A stretch of 64,000 nucleotides of DNA from Pieris napi (GCF_905475465.1 NC_062244.1:4662501-4726500), one strand, 5' to 3'. Numbered from the stretch's first letter, positions 12,613 to 26,073 are shown. A program made the numbers and translations. The notes: a model not told the origin generated them from the sequence alone.

Positions 12613-15600
12613 ATGGCAGCAACTCTAGTGCAACCAAGTGGAGAAATATGGGAGAAGATAAGAGTAGAACTAAAAGAAAATGTGAATACCAGGGACAGAG
12701 ATTTACAGCATATGAAAGAATGGTTGAAAAAACAGCCACATTTGCCTGACGAATGGGGTATGGTTAATCTAATATTATTAGTCGAAACAAATAGTGTTTT
12801 CCTACCCTAGATTTTTTTGTCGCATTTTTAGTTTTTCTACACTTAAGTACAAACCTCAAATTAAAAATGCTTTATTTCGGATATGCTTTTCTGTTAGGAA
12901 CGTTAAAATTAAGTACGATGGTTCATCAGAAATCTAAATATTACAAATTTTCAAATGTTACTTATTTAAGTTTTTTCGCTGGGCTAAAATAATAAGAGTG
13001 CATGATAAACATTAAATTATTTGAGTATAATTACGGTCTTGGACCTGTGTCCTTAAGCCTCGTAAAGGGCACTCCCTTTTGGTAGCCGCCCGTGAAGTGA
13101 CTAATTAACAGAGAAAATCACAACGGCCCTCTCGATACACGATAAAAAAAATAAAACAATAATTAGTAAAATAATGCTTCTGTTTATTTATATGGACACC
13201 TACTACGTCCCGCAATTTTTAAATTTGTAATATCTTCGAAAATATTAATTTAAATCATATGCTGTGCTATGTAAAGGGCCATTTAGATTTATATTAAATC
13301 AACAATGTATTTAAGGTATTTAATTGGATAAGGATTTATGCTGTATTGATTAAAATCGCTTCGAAAATTAGCCATTATTTGTCGTAATTAGCATTATTTT
13401 GATTAATCTTGTAGGGAAAAAATGTAATTATTAACGACATCACATTAGAAACCTCAAAAATTGTTATTTTTGAGGTTTCTAATGTGATGTCGTATTTCTC
13501 CACTATTTGATGGATGTTATTATATTATATCTTCGAAAATATTAATTTAAATATTATATAAACCTTTCTCTTCAATCACTCTACCTATTTAAAAAAACGC
13601 ATCAAAATCCGTTGCGTAGTTTTAACGATTAAAGCATACTTAACATTGTTTTATACTATGCAGTGATATTAATTATTAAAAAAAACTAAATTAGCTAAAT
13701 GAATTAGCATGCAAATGTCTAAATACAATTAAAAACATCAATGTGTAAACATTATTTTTTTATAGGATATTAGCATAGACAAGAACTGTATATGTATGAG
13801 CCTCTAGAGTCTAGACTGTATCATAATTTGAAATTTCTTTTACCACTGATATAAGATCAAAGTTTACGTGTGTTTTTTAGACGAAGGACGCATCATGACC
13901 TTTCTACGTGGCTGTAGTTTCTCTCTGGAGAAATGCAAGAGAAAGTTGGATATGTACTTCACAATGAGAGCAGCGTGTCCTGAATTTTTCACGGAGAGAG
14001 ATGTCACCCGACCAGAACTAAGGGACCTTATGTCCAGAGCGTAAGTAATAACTTTTATAAAGAAGAGTTTGCTTTATGCTTGCTTTTTTATCATATATTT
14101 ATTTTACTGAATAATACAAAATCGTTAATTATTTCGTTACGCTGTGGTTTATATTAATGTAACAATATCAGCAGTGATATCAGAAGCGCGATAAATGCCT
14201 ATTAAAATAATTATGTAACTTGATTTTTCTTGTTTTACGTTATACTGTTTAATAATTGACATTACATTTATTAGGCGCGGCAGCAAATAGTTTCACGTTC
14301 TCTCACCATAGATGTTGTTTCGTTACAGCTCTTGTTTGTACGTTCTACACGTTTTTTAATAATCATTCTTAGCATGTGGTATCTATTGTATAGCAGTTGT
14401 TCCATGCGAGATACTGTCATCGCCTAGTGACTCAGTCTAAGATGCGTAACAGTCTTTAGTAATTAAAAGTATTAATGCTTTCCAACTTGAGCAGTGTTGG
14501 CCTAGTGATTTGAGCGTGCAACTCTCAACCCTAACCACGGCTGGGCATTAACAAAGTGACTTGTGCATGCCTTTGCTTGTCTAGACTATTTGTCTATTAG
14601 GAAGTTAATGATCAGTCAGAATCAAAGGCAAAATATATAAAAAAAATGTTCCAGCCATGAGGCAAGGGTTGTTAATGTTAACTTTAAATTCATTTCGTTC
14701 GAAATTTTATTTCTTGAATAGCGCTATAATACTTAATAAATCAAGTCGATCAAGAACGCGATAGTCATTATGTATATGTATAATCGTAGTGTTTATTGTT
14801 ATTACAGACAAGGACCACCACTCCCTGGTTTGACACCGAATGGTAGACGAGTGACGGTTTGTAGAGGTAATATTGCCTAGACATATTTAAAACTAGAACT
14901 TGTTTGACGTTAATAGTTACTCAAAAGAAATGCTCCATGTGAAACTGGGAACATTACATTGTAAATGAACGAACCACAGTGCAAAATAGTACAAAGTGAC
15001 TTATGCCTTACCAATTAAACCATGCACCCCTCTATAACCAATAAAGTGCTTGGAGATACAGTTTCTCTACATGGAACCGCTTAAAAAATAATAATAATAA
15101 TAAAAATGGTGACATGAGTGCCTTTATTGAGGGTCTGAAGTGGGGCTCGATACACCGACCGATACAAACGCTGTACAGACTTTAATAAAAATTGTACCTA
15201 ATGATAAGTGATATTAACGGGTTCCTTTTATATTATTTAAGGGCTGGACAAGAACTTAGACATGAATCAGTTGAATGACGCTTTTAAAGTCGCCCTAATG
15301 ATCGGTGACGTCAGACTTAAGGAAGAAAAAGAGGGTGTAGGGGGTGACATTTACATTCTCGACGCTTCTGTCGTCAGTCCCAGCCACTTGGCCAAGCTAT
15401 CTCCCACAGCTATCAAGAAATTCCTTATTTGTGTTCAGGTATGTGTTTATATGGTCTTCACGCGAGTTATAATCATAATAGCTTTTTATTTATATCACAA
15501 CACAAAACAGGCATGTCATAAATGGGCAGTCTTAGACCTACAACGCACTAGCGGCTGGCCGCAATGCGGCGTGCCGCTGCGGCAGGCCGCACATCGATTA

Positions 15601-18600
15601 TTACATGAAACCGCACGATAACAACGCACTGACTTGCGGTCAACCGTCAACCGCTCCGGTTGATCTGGAGCTGCGGCGAGCCGCACCGGTTGAATGATGC
15701 GGCGCGCCGCGTCCCCTCCACGCACTCGGCGCGGTTAGCCGTCCTACCTACGTCATCACATATAATTATTTAACAAATGTAAACAAAATATTGCAAACCT
15801 ATTTTAAAAGAGTAAAAATAAAAAAAATTAAATTTGTTTATTATGGAACATAAGATACATGTATCACTTATTCCACGTCATTAAATTTGAATTTGTAATA
15901 TAACAAGAAGCACTGACGAGTGACGATTGCGGCAGACCGCAATAGGACTGCAATAGGGACGGTTAGCCGGAATACGGCATGCCGCTACGGCAGACCGTAT
16001 ATACCGTGGCCTACCGCAGCGGCACGCTGCATCACGGCCAGCCGCTAGTGCGTTGTAGGCCTTACTGCTAAGACCTACAACGCACTAGCGGCTGGCCGCA
16101 CATCGATTATTACATGAAACCGCACGATAACGACGCACTGACTTGCGGTCAACCGTCAACCGCTCCGGTTGATCTGGAGCTGCGGCGAGCCGCACCGGTT
16201 GAATGATGCGGCGCGCCGCATCCCCTCCACGCACTCGGCGCGGTTAGCCGTCCTACCTACGTCATCACATATAATTATTTAACACATGTAAACAAAGTAT
16301 TGTAAACCTATTTTAAAGGAGTAAAAAATAAAAAAATTAAATATGTTTATTATGGAACATAAGATACATGTATCACTTATTCCACGTCATTAAATTTGAA
16401 TTTGTAATATTTCAAGAAGCACTGACGAGTGACGATTGCGGCAGACCGCAATAGGACCGCAATAGGGACGGTTAGCCGGAATACGGCATGCCGCTACGGT
16501 AGACCGTATATACCGCGGCCTACCGCAACGGCACGCCGCATCACGGCCAGCCGCTAGTGCGTTGTAGGCCTAAAAGTTTATTCCAGTTCATATACATTAA
16601 AAAAAAACTTCTATGAAAGATAGATATAGTACATAATTCGATGGCCCCAACGAATAAACGTGCAAGAGCTCTTACCCAAAAAATTTTTTTTCGTTTTCTT
16701 CGTTTTAATGGCCTATCATACACCTATATAATTTTTTTTAAATATTTTAGACTTCAAATAAGGCTTTTATAGCACAATATTCGTTTATTGTAGGGAAAAA
16801 ATATATCTTCATATCATCATGAATAACAAAACATGCGCCTATTACAGATTATTTGTTTCTGAGAGTACACCAGAATAAACGTGTTAAATCAATCTGCCGC
16901 TCGTGCCTATCCTCTACTTTCGGCAATTACTCTTACACGATTATTGGTGTAAAAATGGAAGCAACTTTTACTAGTAATGCATCATTGCACACTGAATATA
17001 AGAATTACAGTTATTCCATTATCTTTTACTAATTTCTCTCCTTTCTTCTACTTTTACGTAAAGGTTCAAGCACTTATATTCTTCGCTCATGAATTTCAAG
17101 TTATTGTTAGTAACCGCTTAATATACGGATACTCTTTCGATCGTGTCTATTGCAATAGCGCGTTAGTATAGACAAGGGATGAAGCGGGGGCGGGGTATGT
17201 GAGCCACGCCGACTGTTTTATATATTAATAAGGCTTACGATCTAAGAAGTATTTCCAATTTAGATGGTGTTTTACATAGTATTGAAACACAAAATATATC
17301 ACAGGATGTTGCAACTACAGCATCGGAGGAAATACCCGTAACTCCCATTGAACAGCTTACGAAAAAGAGAAAAATAGATCCTAATTTATGGAAAGATAAG
17401 AAAAACAAAATTCTTAAAAATTCTGGTAAAAGTTATGAAAGTGCTAGAACTAACAAACAAAACGCAGAAAAATCTATTGGACCTCCATGCAACTGCAAAT
17501 TGAAATGTTACGAAAAGATACATCAAAATATGAGGAGTAAAATTTTTCTGAGTTTTTGGGCTATCGGGGACCATGAGAGACAGTGAGATTTTATTAACCG
17601 ACATGTAAAGAAAGATAACGTCAAAAAGATTACAGTTGAACGTAAAAATAATCGTACTCAAACTAACATATCAACTACTCGATGATACTAATTTCATGAT
17701 TAAAGTTTGTAAAATTATGTTTTTAAATACATTATCCAGTACAGAGCAAGTAGTATACACAGCTATTGATAAATTGGGAGATGACAACTATTTAAAAGGC
17801 TAAAGAGGAACTCATAAGAACAAGCCAAGAAGAATGTCAGAAGAGACTGAAAAAGTATATTCGACCATATAAATTTATTTGAAAGAGTTGAATCACACTA
17901 TTCTCGAAAGATAGCCAAAAGCAATATCTGTGTGAAACTTTGAATATCTCTAAAAAATGCACCGACTATATTTGGAATGGATAGATACAAACAACCAGTA
18001 CAATTAAACATGCAAAGCAACTAAACGCCAATATGAAATAATCTTTAATACAAAGTTTAACCTATCCTTCCACAAACCTAAAAAAGATTTATGTGAGATA
18101 TGTTCAATTTACCAAACTTCTGATGATGTTAGGATCGAACAATTACAAGCTGATTATGAAAAGCACTTGAAAGAAAAGCAATTAGTCAGGCAAATAAAGG
18201 AACAAGAAAAAGAAACTGTTTGTTCAGATGACAGTGTTGTAGCATGTTTTGATCTGGAAAAAGTGTTGAATATCCCTCAAAGTGAAGTAGGCACATTTCA
18301 TTATAAACGGAAGTATCCTGTATACAATTTCACGATCTCTAATATCATCGAGAAGAAAGGTTACTGCTATGTCTGGCACTGTCAGATTGCGAAAAGGGGT
18401 GCGATAGAAATAGCAAGTTGTCTTTGGTTATTGATCCAGGTACACGTCGAATTAGGAATAAAAAATATATATTTTTATCTGATTCATGTGCAGGGCAAAA
18501 TCGTAATCGTTTCGTATTCGCCATGTTTTCTTTAGCGGCGAAGAAATTTAACATAAAAATTACTCATAGGTTTTTGGGGAAAGGTCATAGCCAATCGAGG

Positions 18601-21600
18601 GGTGATTCTATGCACGCTGCTATTGAGCGTTCCAAGAAAAAGCATACTATTTACACACCTAACCTAATGTATTCCTTCATAGAGAATGCCAAAGTTACCG
18701 GACACAAGTACCAGGTAAGACAAATGACACAAGCTAATTGCATAGATTTTAAAGAGTTAATAAAGGGGAAGAATTGGTTGAAAGATAAAAATAGGGATAT
18801 AATTTATTGGAGCAAATAAAAGAAGTAGTTTTTTATTATAATCATCCTGATACAATATACTTTATATACAGTTTTGAAGACGAATTACAAGAGATGCAAA
18901 CTATCACGAGGACTAATTCAAGAAGGCGACGAGGAGAACCCATAGAAAATGCTGAAAACCTAAAACACTGGAATTCTATTTATACCACTCCCTTTATATA
19001 GGGATTTAATAAGACTGCGACTCAGGAGCCATACTAAACCATTACCAGTGTTTTTACAGAAATTTGGTGCCATTAGGATCCACCTCGGTAATACCAACGA
19101 TGGTGACGAGGAGATTTATTAGTACTTACTTATTTCTTGTTCTCTGTTTAATTTTTCATGTTTTTTTTTTAATAATATACCTGATAGGTACTTAATTTGT
19201 TCCTTATTGGATAAATAAAAAATAATTATTCTTATCAACATTATTTTTTATTTAACCTTTATCAAAAATCATAAGCTAATTTACATTATTATGCCATGCA
19301 CTAATAAAGATGTATTACATAAATAATGAATTGATCTTGATTACGCTAATAAACGGGCCTCTATCTTTACAAACATGAAAAAGCAACAAAATATACAAGA
19401 ATAAGCCTGTAGACAGCCAGAGCACGGCTCAGAAAAAAAAATATTGACGTAGAATAACCGTGTAACATTTCACTATACTTGATTATGCTTCATTTATGAC
19501 ACGAATAAACGTGCAGTGATACAATACTGTTAAAAAGTCACATATTATTCACTACAATAATAAAATAACATGTTTTTTCTTGAATATTGAGAAAACTGTT
19601 AATATTTTTTTTATAAAAAATATATGAGCTAAAAGATAATTTTTTTACCTTTAATTTGATCATTCATTATATATATCTATTTATTATGTAATTAAAGTAA
19701 AGTGATTCCAAACTATTTTGTTGTTTCCTGAAAAGTTGTTGTTTTTCGATTGCACGTTTATTCGTTGGGACCATCGAATTATATATACATGTATTTTATT
19801 ACTTTCACCTGTAGCTCACCATGATTGTTGAAAAGCAATACGCGATCAACACAATACATTCGTGTTTGTATGTGTTAGTAAATTTATTTAAACGTTAAAA
19901 AATATATAAATAAGAATGTTAGTATTGGTTGCGTTAAATGTGTTGGATAAGCTAAAAATAATAATAAACCAATAATTTAGGAGTTGTTTGTTGTTCTGTT
20001 TTTTCTTTCTTTTTGCACTTCCAATGCTTCTTCTACATGACGGTGAATGTATTCTTTTATATAGTAGGAACCTATTTGACATTTTCCTATTAGTATTGTA
20101 TATTTTTTCAGGAAGCCTACCCCGTGAAATTAAAGGAGGTACACGTGGTGAATACTTCACCAGTCATTGAAAAAGTTGTCAACTTCGTCAAGCCTTTTCT
20201 GAAAGATAAAATCAAAAATAGAGTACGTATATATCTAATATGTTTTATCCAATATGTTATTCTTTTTTCTCTATAACATCTTTACGTAACTAACTGCTCT
20301 TGGGCAAACGGAAAGAGGTTCGTGAATATAAGCGATATCGCGGCCTATAGAAACTAAGATGTAGTTAATTAATATTATATTCTAATAAAATTAAAACTTA
20401 CTGATTGTATGATGGGGATGAGGCAAGAACATTCACAGTGATATTCAATCGTGCTCTGTCTTGAGCAACACATTTTATCTCGCTCTAAATCTTTGCGTCT
20501 ATCGCCCTCTAGTACTCATAAAGTTTTGTAAAAATATTTTTACACACAATATTTTTTACAAACCTGAAAATCTTTACAAAATTAAATTATCTTATAAGTC
20601 GTTCCGTATCCAACGATTTTTTTATTTATTTGTTACAGCATATATCACTTATCATTGATTCTTAGTCAAACTGTCTTTTTAACAATAATTTTGCTTTCAT
20701 ATTATTACGCCATCATTAGAATATATGGAATTATATTACATTACAGATTTTCATCCATTCAAACCTTAGTGACCTGTATAATTATGTGCCAAAGGAAATG
20801 CTTCCAGAGGAGTATGGAGGCAACGGAGGTTCACTTTCGGACATTAATGGTACGCAGTTTTCATCTACCGTCATTCCTAATAGTCACGCCGCTATAGGCA
20901 TGTATTTGTATTCTATGAAATATCCATGTAATGTTTTTCACATTCATTCATTCATTTTGATCATCACTGGATTAACCAATAGGATAGAAATCTCATCAAG
21001 TAACAAATATGAAAAACGAGACTACTAAATCAAATTTCAAATTACCCGACTTTAAATATTACTGTAAGAGTGTCCAACTTGGTTGGACTTTGTTCGTTGA
21101 TTAATATTTCATTATAATCCTATAACCCCATACAGTCACGCATTTCAATCTAGAAGTTGAAGTTAAATAATATCTCATAACTGCTGCGTTAGTTACTGTA
21201 GTTTACCCATCATCAAAAACTCTCGCTTACTTATTATTACAAACTTCTTATATTATTAAAAGGGTAAAACTTGGTGAGTTTATTGCCCGTTCTGCTCAGA
21301 ACAAGGCCTCCTGGTAGTTTTGCGAATGGATGGCGTAGTCTTGCTCTTTCGCGAATTTTGTAAACGTTTTTGACATTCATAAGCATGCCCAAAGACGCAT
21401 CGAAACTGAATAAACGTATTTTGATTTGATTATATCTTATCTCTATGTGTATATTATATAGTACAAATTGTCTATTCAATACATTTGTTACCGTAGGTAT
21501 ATCTATATAACATTTAGGGTCTGTGTCACAATGTATGTATAAAGTACCAAATAGCTATGCAACACATAAATTATTTGGAAGAAAAATTGTGCTATTTGAC

Positions 21601-21932
21601 ATTCATCGGACTCATAATTTATGATGGACTTTATGTGACGAACAGGGCTATCTGACAGTCGTGAAACGCAACAATAGTGTTTATCCTACCAATAAGTAAT
21701 ATATAGCTAATTTGGAACTTATGTAGAACTTATCTGTACATTGTGAAACAGACCCTTAACAAGTTTATTAATTCTTACAGAGGCCTGGATGAAAAAATTA
21801 GAAGAGTACACAGATTGGTTCAAGGCGCAGGAGTCAATTATTGCCGTTGAAGCACTAAGACCGGGAAAGCCAACGAATTATGACGAATTATTCGGGATTG
21901 ATGGATCATTTAGGCAACTGTCCATAGATTAA
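12613..21932 (+). CDS. CTD-2: CRAL-TRIO domain protein (alpha-tocopherol transfer protein-like)
   Basis: Seven coding exons: 12613-12757, 13881-14040, 14808-14866, 15242-15438, 20112-20222, 20747-20849, 21781-21932. All borders are GT/AG and they join to 308 codons plus TAA. Exons 2-7 have exactly the lengths of those in CTD-1 (160, 59, 197, 111, 103, 152) and the same phases. The N-terminal CRAL-TRIO helical region carries FLRGCSFSLEKCKRKLD. The lipid-binding domain carries VRLKEEKEGVGGDIYILD and EAYPVKL, with EYGG at residues 246-249. The tail ends GIDGSFRQLSID. There is no signal peptide, so a cytosolic ligand carrier is likely. ATG 12613 is 2 bp after a ctag acceptor and aligns with the paralogues' start. 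Intron 4 is 4.7 kb because of three nested or adjacent elements. Confidence 0.9.
13434..13493. repeat. Perfect 27-bp inverted repeat (hairpin)
   Basis: The left arm starts acgacatcacattagaaacc and the right arm is its exact reverse complement. The arms are separated by 6 bp (ttgtta). It lies in intron 1 of CTD-2. In RNA it would form a 27-bp stem. It may be a tiny foldback element or a recent templated inversion. Confidence 0.85.
14489..14640 (+). mobile_element. Partial SINE-B-like element
   Basis: The tRNA-like head 'gcagtgttggcctagtgatt...agcgtgcaactctcaacc' matches the start of the SINE-B copies. The body then diverges, with no cctgaggtcg segment. It is in intron 2 of CTD-2 and may be a related subfamily. 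Confidence 0.45.
15537..16059. mobile_element. GC-rich terminal-inverted-repeat element, copy 1
   Basis: Begins cctacaacgcactagcggct and ends with the reverse complement. The interior is unusually GC-rich at both ends, with many short permutations of 'gcggc..gccgc', and AT-rich in the middle. It has no coding capacity, so it is a MITE-like non-autonomous DNA element. Copy 2 follows after 14 bp. Both sit in intron 4 of CTD-2. The superfamily is not recognised. Confidence 0.8.
16074..16568. mobile_element. GC-rich terminal-inverted-repeat element, copy 2
   Basis: Nearly identical to copy 1 but about 27 bp shorter near its left end, where the 'caatgcggcgtgccgctgcg' block is missing. Same inverted ends and same orientation. 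The 14-bp spacer between copies is cttactgctaagac-like, and ctaaga/cttaga-like bases precede both copies. Confidence 0.8.
16634..19781 (+). mobile_element. 3.1-kb DNA transposon with DUF7869-like protein relic
   Basis: Bounded by inverted repeats of about 29 bp (taattcgatgg + C/T + cccaacgaataaacgtgcaa) with flanking TA on both sides. The motif cgaataaacgtgca within the TIR (16651-16664) recurs just inside both ends (16872-16882 and 19502-19515), like transposase binding sites. The interior holds the broken coding region 17259-18995. It lies in intron 4 of CTD-2 in the gene's sense direction. Confidence 0.8.
17259..18995 (+). pseudogene. Broken transposon protein, DUF7869-like
   Basis: In order across shifting frames: a basic N-terminal part ending KSIGPPCNCKLKCYEKIHQ (cysteine cluster, near 17470-17530); FHKPKKDLCEIC (near 18070); VVACFDLEKVLNIPQSEVG and HYKRKYPVYNF (18237-18330); CYVWHCQIAKRGAIEIASC; then SDSCAGQNRNRFVFAMFSL (from about 18478) and FLGKGHSQSRGDSMHAAIER (about 18570-18630). 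This order matches a family I recall from many insect genomes, with spaced acidic residues (FDLEKVL, SDSCAGQN, GDS) that suggest a DDE/RNase-H-like fold. An in-frame TGA near 17584 and frameshifts near 18480 and 18815 show it is dead. The family name is from memory and the fold is inferred. Confidence 0.65.
19782..20101. other. Remainder of CTD-2 intron 4
   Basis: AT-rich, no separate element seen. It ends in the T-rich tract of the exon 5 acceptor (tttttcag at 20104-20111). Confidence 0.4.
21240..21435 (+). mobile_element. LINE 3' tail
   Basis: The stretch 'ggcgtagtcttgctctttcgcg ... cgaaactgaataaacgtattttgatttgatt' has the form of a non-LTR retrotransposon 3' end, ending in a TTTGATTTGATT-type tail. 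It is in intron 6 of CTD-2. The coding part is degraded and the clade unknown. Confidence 0.4.
21519..21757. mobile_element. PIF/Harbinger-type MITE, copy 1
   Basis: Inverted ends GGGTCTGTGTCACAATGTA / TACATTGTGAAACAGACCC, flanked by the direct repeat TTA. A second copy at 32356-32594 is very similar throughout and has TAA on both sides. The 3-bp TWA target duplication is the PIF/Harbinger hallmark. It has no coding capacity. The right end is only about 23 bp from the exon 7 acceptor of CTD-2 (21780). Confidence 0.75.
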
Positions 21933-24900
21933 AGAATTTGTTTAAACCTTTAGTTTTTAACAGGCGCTAAAATGTTTTAAATTTTTTATAAGTTTAATAA
22001 GCCAGGGCTTATAATAAGAGTCCTTTTGCTATGATTGTATGTTATATATAAGGTTATTATATTCCAATTTATATACTTTTTTTATGAATTATTAAACGTA
22101 CTTCAAAAAAGGAGGAGGTTATCAATTTGACGTGTATTATTTTAGAAATATAAAGTTTTATTAGAAAATTACTGTCATATTTTTTAAGTATGTAAAAATA
22201 AAAATGATATTAAAATTGTTTGTTAGTTTTGTATATATTTTTCAACTAAAGTAGGGAAAATGCAGCCGAGGTGAATTGCCACGTTTTAAAATTTAGGAGT
22301 TAAAAAACATTTACGCATTATATTTCTATTAAATTAATTTAAATATTTTGCGCTGAATGCGATAAGAGAAACAAAAGGAATCCCTTTTAAGAGAAAATCT
22401 TAGAAATCATATAAAATAAATGACATTTCAATATTTTAGGATGTAAAAACCTATAGAGTTGAGAATTATTTGTGATCTGTGAAAGTTCATAAAACATAAT
22501 ATTATAACTATAATACATTATCATTATTATTGTTACACACATGACGGTTACAACTAAAAAAACAAAATAGAATTACACAAACAAACGAAAATGAAAAATA
22601 CAAATGTATATACAATTTTTTTCCTCTCAGACATTACATATGTTCAAATGAGGAGAATCAGATACTTATGAAAATATATTATAGAAAGTATATACACATG
22701 TGAAAATGACTTGAGTACTTAAGAAAGCGCAGCGCTAACTAGATCCAAGCAATTTCCTAATAATCAAGTAGCCCGGAATTTGTATCGAAAAAGTCGCAAA
22801 GGTGAAAAGGTATCGTAGGATTGAATCGAGAAACAATTATGTATGCCACGCCATCTAGTGCTGTACAGCCGCGTTTGGTGTACAACGTGGACATTGGTGG
22901 AACCGCGCTGAACATTCGCATACCTTTTTGCTGCGAAAACTAAATAGACGTTAATCTGAGCTGATGCGTTCTCATTTCCAAAATCGTTGTTTTCCATGGA
23001 CAAAAGATGAACAGTGATATTTGTTTATTAAGATAAACGCCAAATTTTGAATGATAATATATTAATGGAAAATTATTCATGAATTTGTAATAATGTTATA
23101 TTTATCGATTCATTTTTGGTCAATTTGTTTGTATGGAAAATGTATTCTTACTTCCACAGCGTATTTTATACGTTGTATACCCGTAAAATCATCCAATTCA
23201 CCTTTGCAGGTTTTCACTGAACTTTATCAACAAAATTAGTAAAACAAAAGTTTAAATGTTGCAGAATATATTTCTGATGAGGGTAATGATTGCTAGTGTG
23301 GAGTGTCAAAGTTTCTTCTATACTATATTTTAAACATATAAACTATTTACTCTACAGGGCGTCCCAAAGTTATGGGACATGAAAGGACCTTAAATATCGT
23401 AGATAGGGTATTACTGAAAGAAGACTTTATGCTATTTTTAAAAGTTAGTAATTCTGCATTCAAAGATTTTTAAAAATTACTTGCCTCGCCTGGGTATCGA
23501 ACCGACTTAATGTAAAAAATAAAACACCCCATTTACGATGCCAATCGAAAGAATTGCCAAAAACTAATAACTCTTCTAAAGTAACATAGTATTTTAAAAG
23601 AAAGGAACAGCGTGAAATTAATCATTTTAATCAAATTAACATACATGAAACTGCGGTAGTCCATTAAGTAGGTATTTTTTTGTAAATTAATTAGATAAAT
23701 ATGATGAATGTGTGATGATAAAATGCCCTCTCGTCTTACGCAAATCGCCAATCTTTTGATGAGTCCGCTGCCTGTTGATTTTCAAATCATATTTAAAATC
23801 CGGGTTTTCTTAATCTTTACTTTTTGTATACAGATTTTGTAATTACGTAATACAAAACGTGTTTATTACACAATAGATGCATAAAGAACAATATCTTAAT
23901 TGTTACTAATATCAGACATTTATGTTGAAGGTCAACATGGCTTTATTGCATGCTGGTTATTAAATAACTATACATGTTTAAACATAGATTTTACGGTTAC
24001 TGTCATTTTGCGAAATGAATAAAAAATGGCAACTTAAAAAATAGTGCATTTTCCTAATTGAATTATTTAGTCCTAATTTTAATTATTTTGTGTAGGTTTC
24101 GTAAGACGGATGGAGTGTAGACAGCTGGCGCGGCGTATTTAATGTAATATAAATTGTCATGTTTGTATACGATAGCGCAATAAATAAATATTGTATTCTA
24201 CCACATACATGATAGTACTTTTATACTGATAATTAAAGCAATTCGTGCAAAATTATTCCCTAACCATTCCAAAATATCAAAAATGCACAACGTTAATATT
24301 CAAGTTTTCACTTCTGCCGGCACTCCCGGAGTGCAACCCCTCGTTTTTTTTTTCAATTCCGAATACATATCTATTGTAATACTAGATGAGCTAGGGAACT
24401 TCGTATCACTTACACATATTTGTATCGAAACTTAATTCAACGGTTTTAAAACAGACCATAGAGACCGGACCTCGTAGTACTGCTATGAAACACAAATTTC
24501 TGATGGCATCTATAAATATTATATAATGTGTCAACCAAATGACAATTTTTTATTTCTAAAAATACAAAAGACGTCAAATATTTCCCCGCTGGAAAGTTTA
24601 ACTGTCGTTTTTAGTATATTTCTTTACTTATTATTTATGTTTCCCACCGTTTAAACCTTGCTTGAAGTTCTACAGATATTTCAAGATTACAAGTAGCCAA
24701 ATAAGTCCAGCCATTTTCAAGCTTTAGCGAGACAAATGATTGTTTATTTTTAATATATTAGGTGGGCTGAAAAGTTAGTAAGTTAAAAATTTTTTTTATA
24801 AGATTTGATTATTATTATTAGTAGTAATGGTAACTTTCACAAAATATAACCATTGTGAACATAACAAACAATTTCTGTTCTAATGAGAACGTCGTTCCAA

Positions 24901-26073
24901 TGTTTCGTCAGTGAGCCCTTTTTGTTTTTAAACACTAGGAATTTAGGCAAAAATATCGAAATTTGATAAGTAAAATCGAAACATCAAAGCTTATAACCGT
25001 ACATCGCAATAGTTAATAGAGATAACGCCATAGGCCGACATTTTACTTCTAACTTCACGGTCGATGACGAAACTAGTTAATTTCGAAATTTATTCCCAAA
25101 CGACCCTTGTCGTACTGCAATGTGTCTCAGTTTAAGTTATAACAACTGAGAGACACAAAATGAAAGCCCCGTTTTAGTATTTAGATTAGTTTGGCCTAAA
25201 ATGACATAAACTTACTCTGACTTAATAAAGTATGGCCATAATGATTGATAGTGAATACAATTCTTATTTTGTAAACTTAGTCAAAAGTTAATGTCAAATA
25301 TGTTAAAGGCTCGTTTACATAGTAAAAGTAACTAGCACAAATAAATTTACACTCATCTCTCGTTTTATTTTACATCCACTGCTAGACATAGGCCTCTCCT
25401 CTAAAGTTCCAGTACGACCCGTTCCCCGCGCTTTGCATTCAATGCCTTTCCTTCAATTTACACTAAGGATTTTATTTACACGTAAAATATTTACTTCAAT
25501 ATTTGTGTTGAGAAATTTACGTGTTGTAATAGTGAATTAGACATAGACATAACATCTATTACGAACAAAAACAAAAACACACACACACAATAACAATAAT
25601 CAAAGAAAAAAAATGAGAGATATCAAAAAATAATCCCTTTTCCCTTTCGGTTCGTTTAATTATAATATTAGTATCAGTAATAAAAGTAAAAGTTAGCAGT
25701 GTAAGTATTAAGTAATGAAGTCTTGTGTATAGTAAATAAAATAACATTAAAAGTAGTTTTTTAAATTCATTATAAATTATGACGAATCATTAATTAATTT
25801 TAACATTAATTATCTTCGGTAACTAGCGCCAGTTACATCATACTTCAGCCCTAAGTTCTATATTGTAATTCGTATCTCAAGTCCCAATCTCATCATGAGC
25901 GCTGTCAAATATGTCAAACTTCATACAGAAAAAATGGTATGACGGCTCTTGAAACTACATTTAAGTTTAATTGACGATATAAAATACGCCCTAAGACAGT
26001 GAGTGTAAGCAAAGCATAGGACCACCTTAGCTCTGAGAAATTTCTCAATAAGCCAGAGAGAGGCAGGCCGAGG
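21933..26073. other. Intergenic between CTD-2 and CTD-3
   Basis: AT-rich, without a supported gene. Minor features are a mariner-end-like 'ttaggtgggctgaaaagtt' at about 24768 with no partner found, and a small hairpin (gtgtctcagtt / aactgagagacac, about 25121-25157). The ORF on the minus strand at 22764-23003 shows no family signature. Confidence 0.4.

Noticed and set aside
15516..16723. GC-rich ORFs (15516-15725 and 16541-16723, minus strand)
   Set aside because: They run through the inverted-end repeats and have no protein family signature.
24768..24790. Mariner-like terminal sequence ttaggtgggctgaaaagtt
   Set aside because: No matching inverted end or transposase remains were found nearby.
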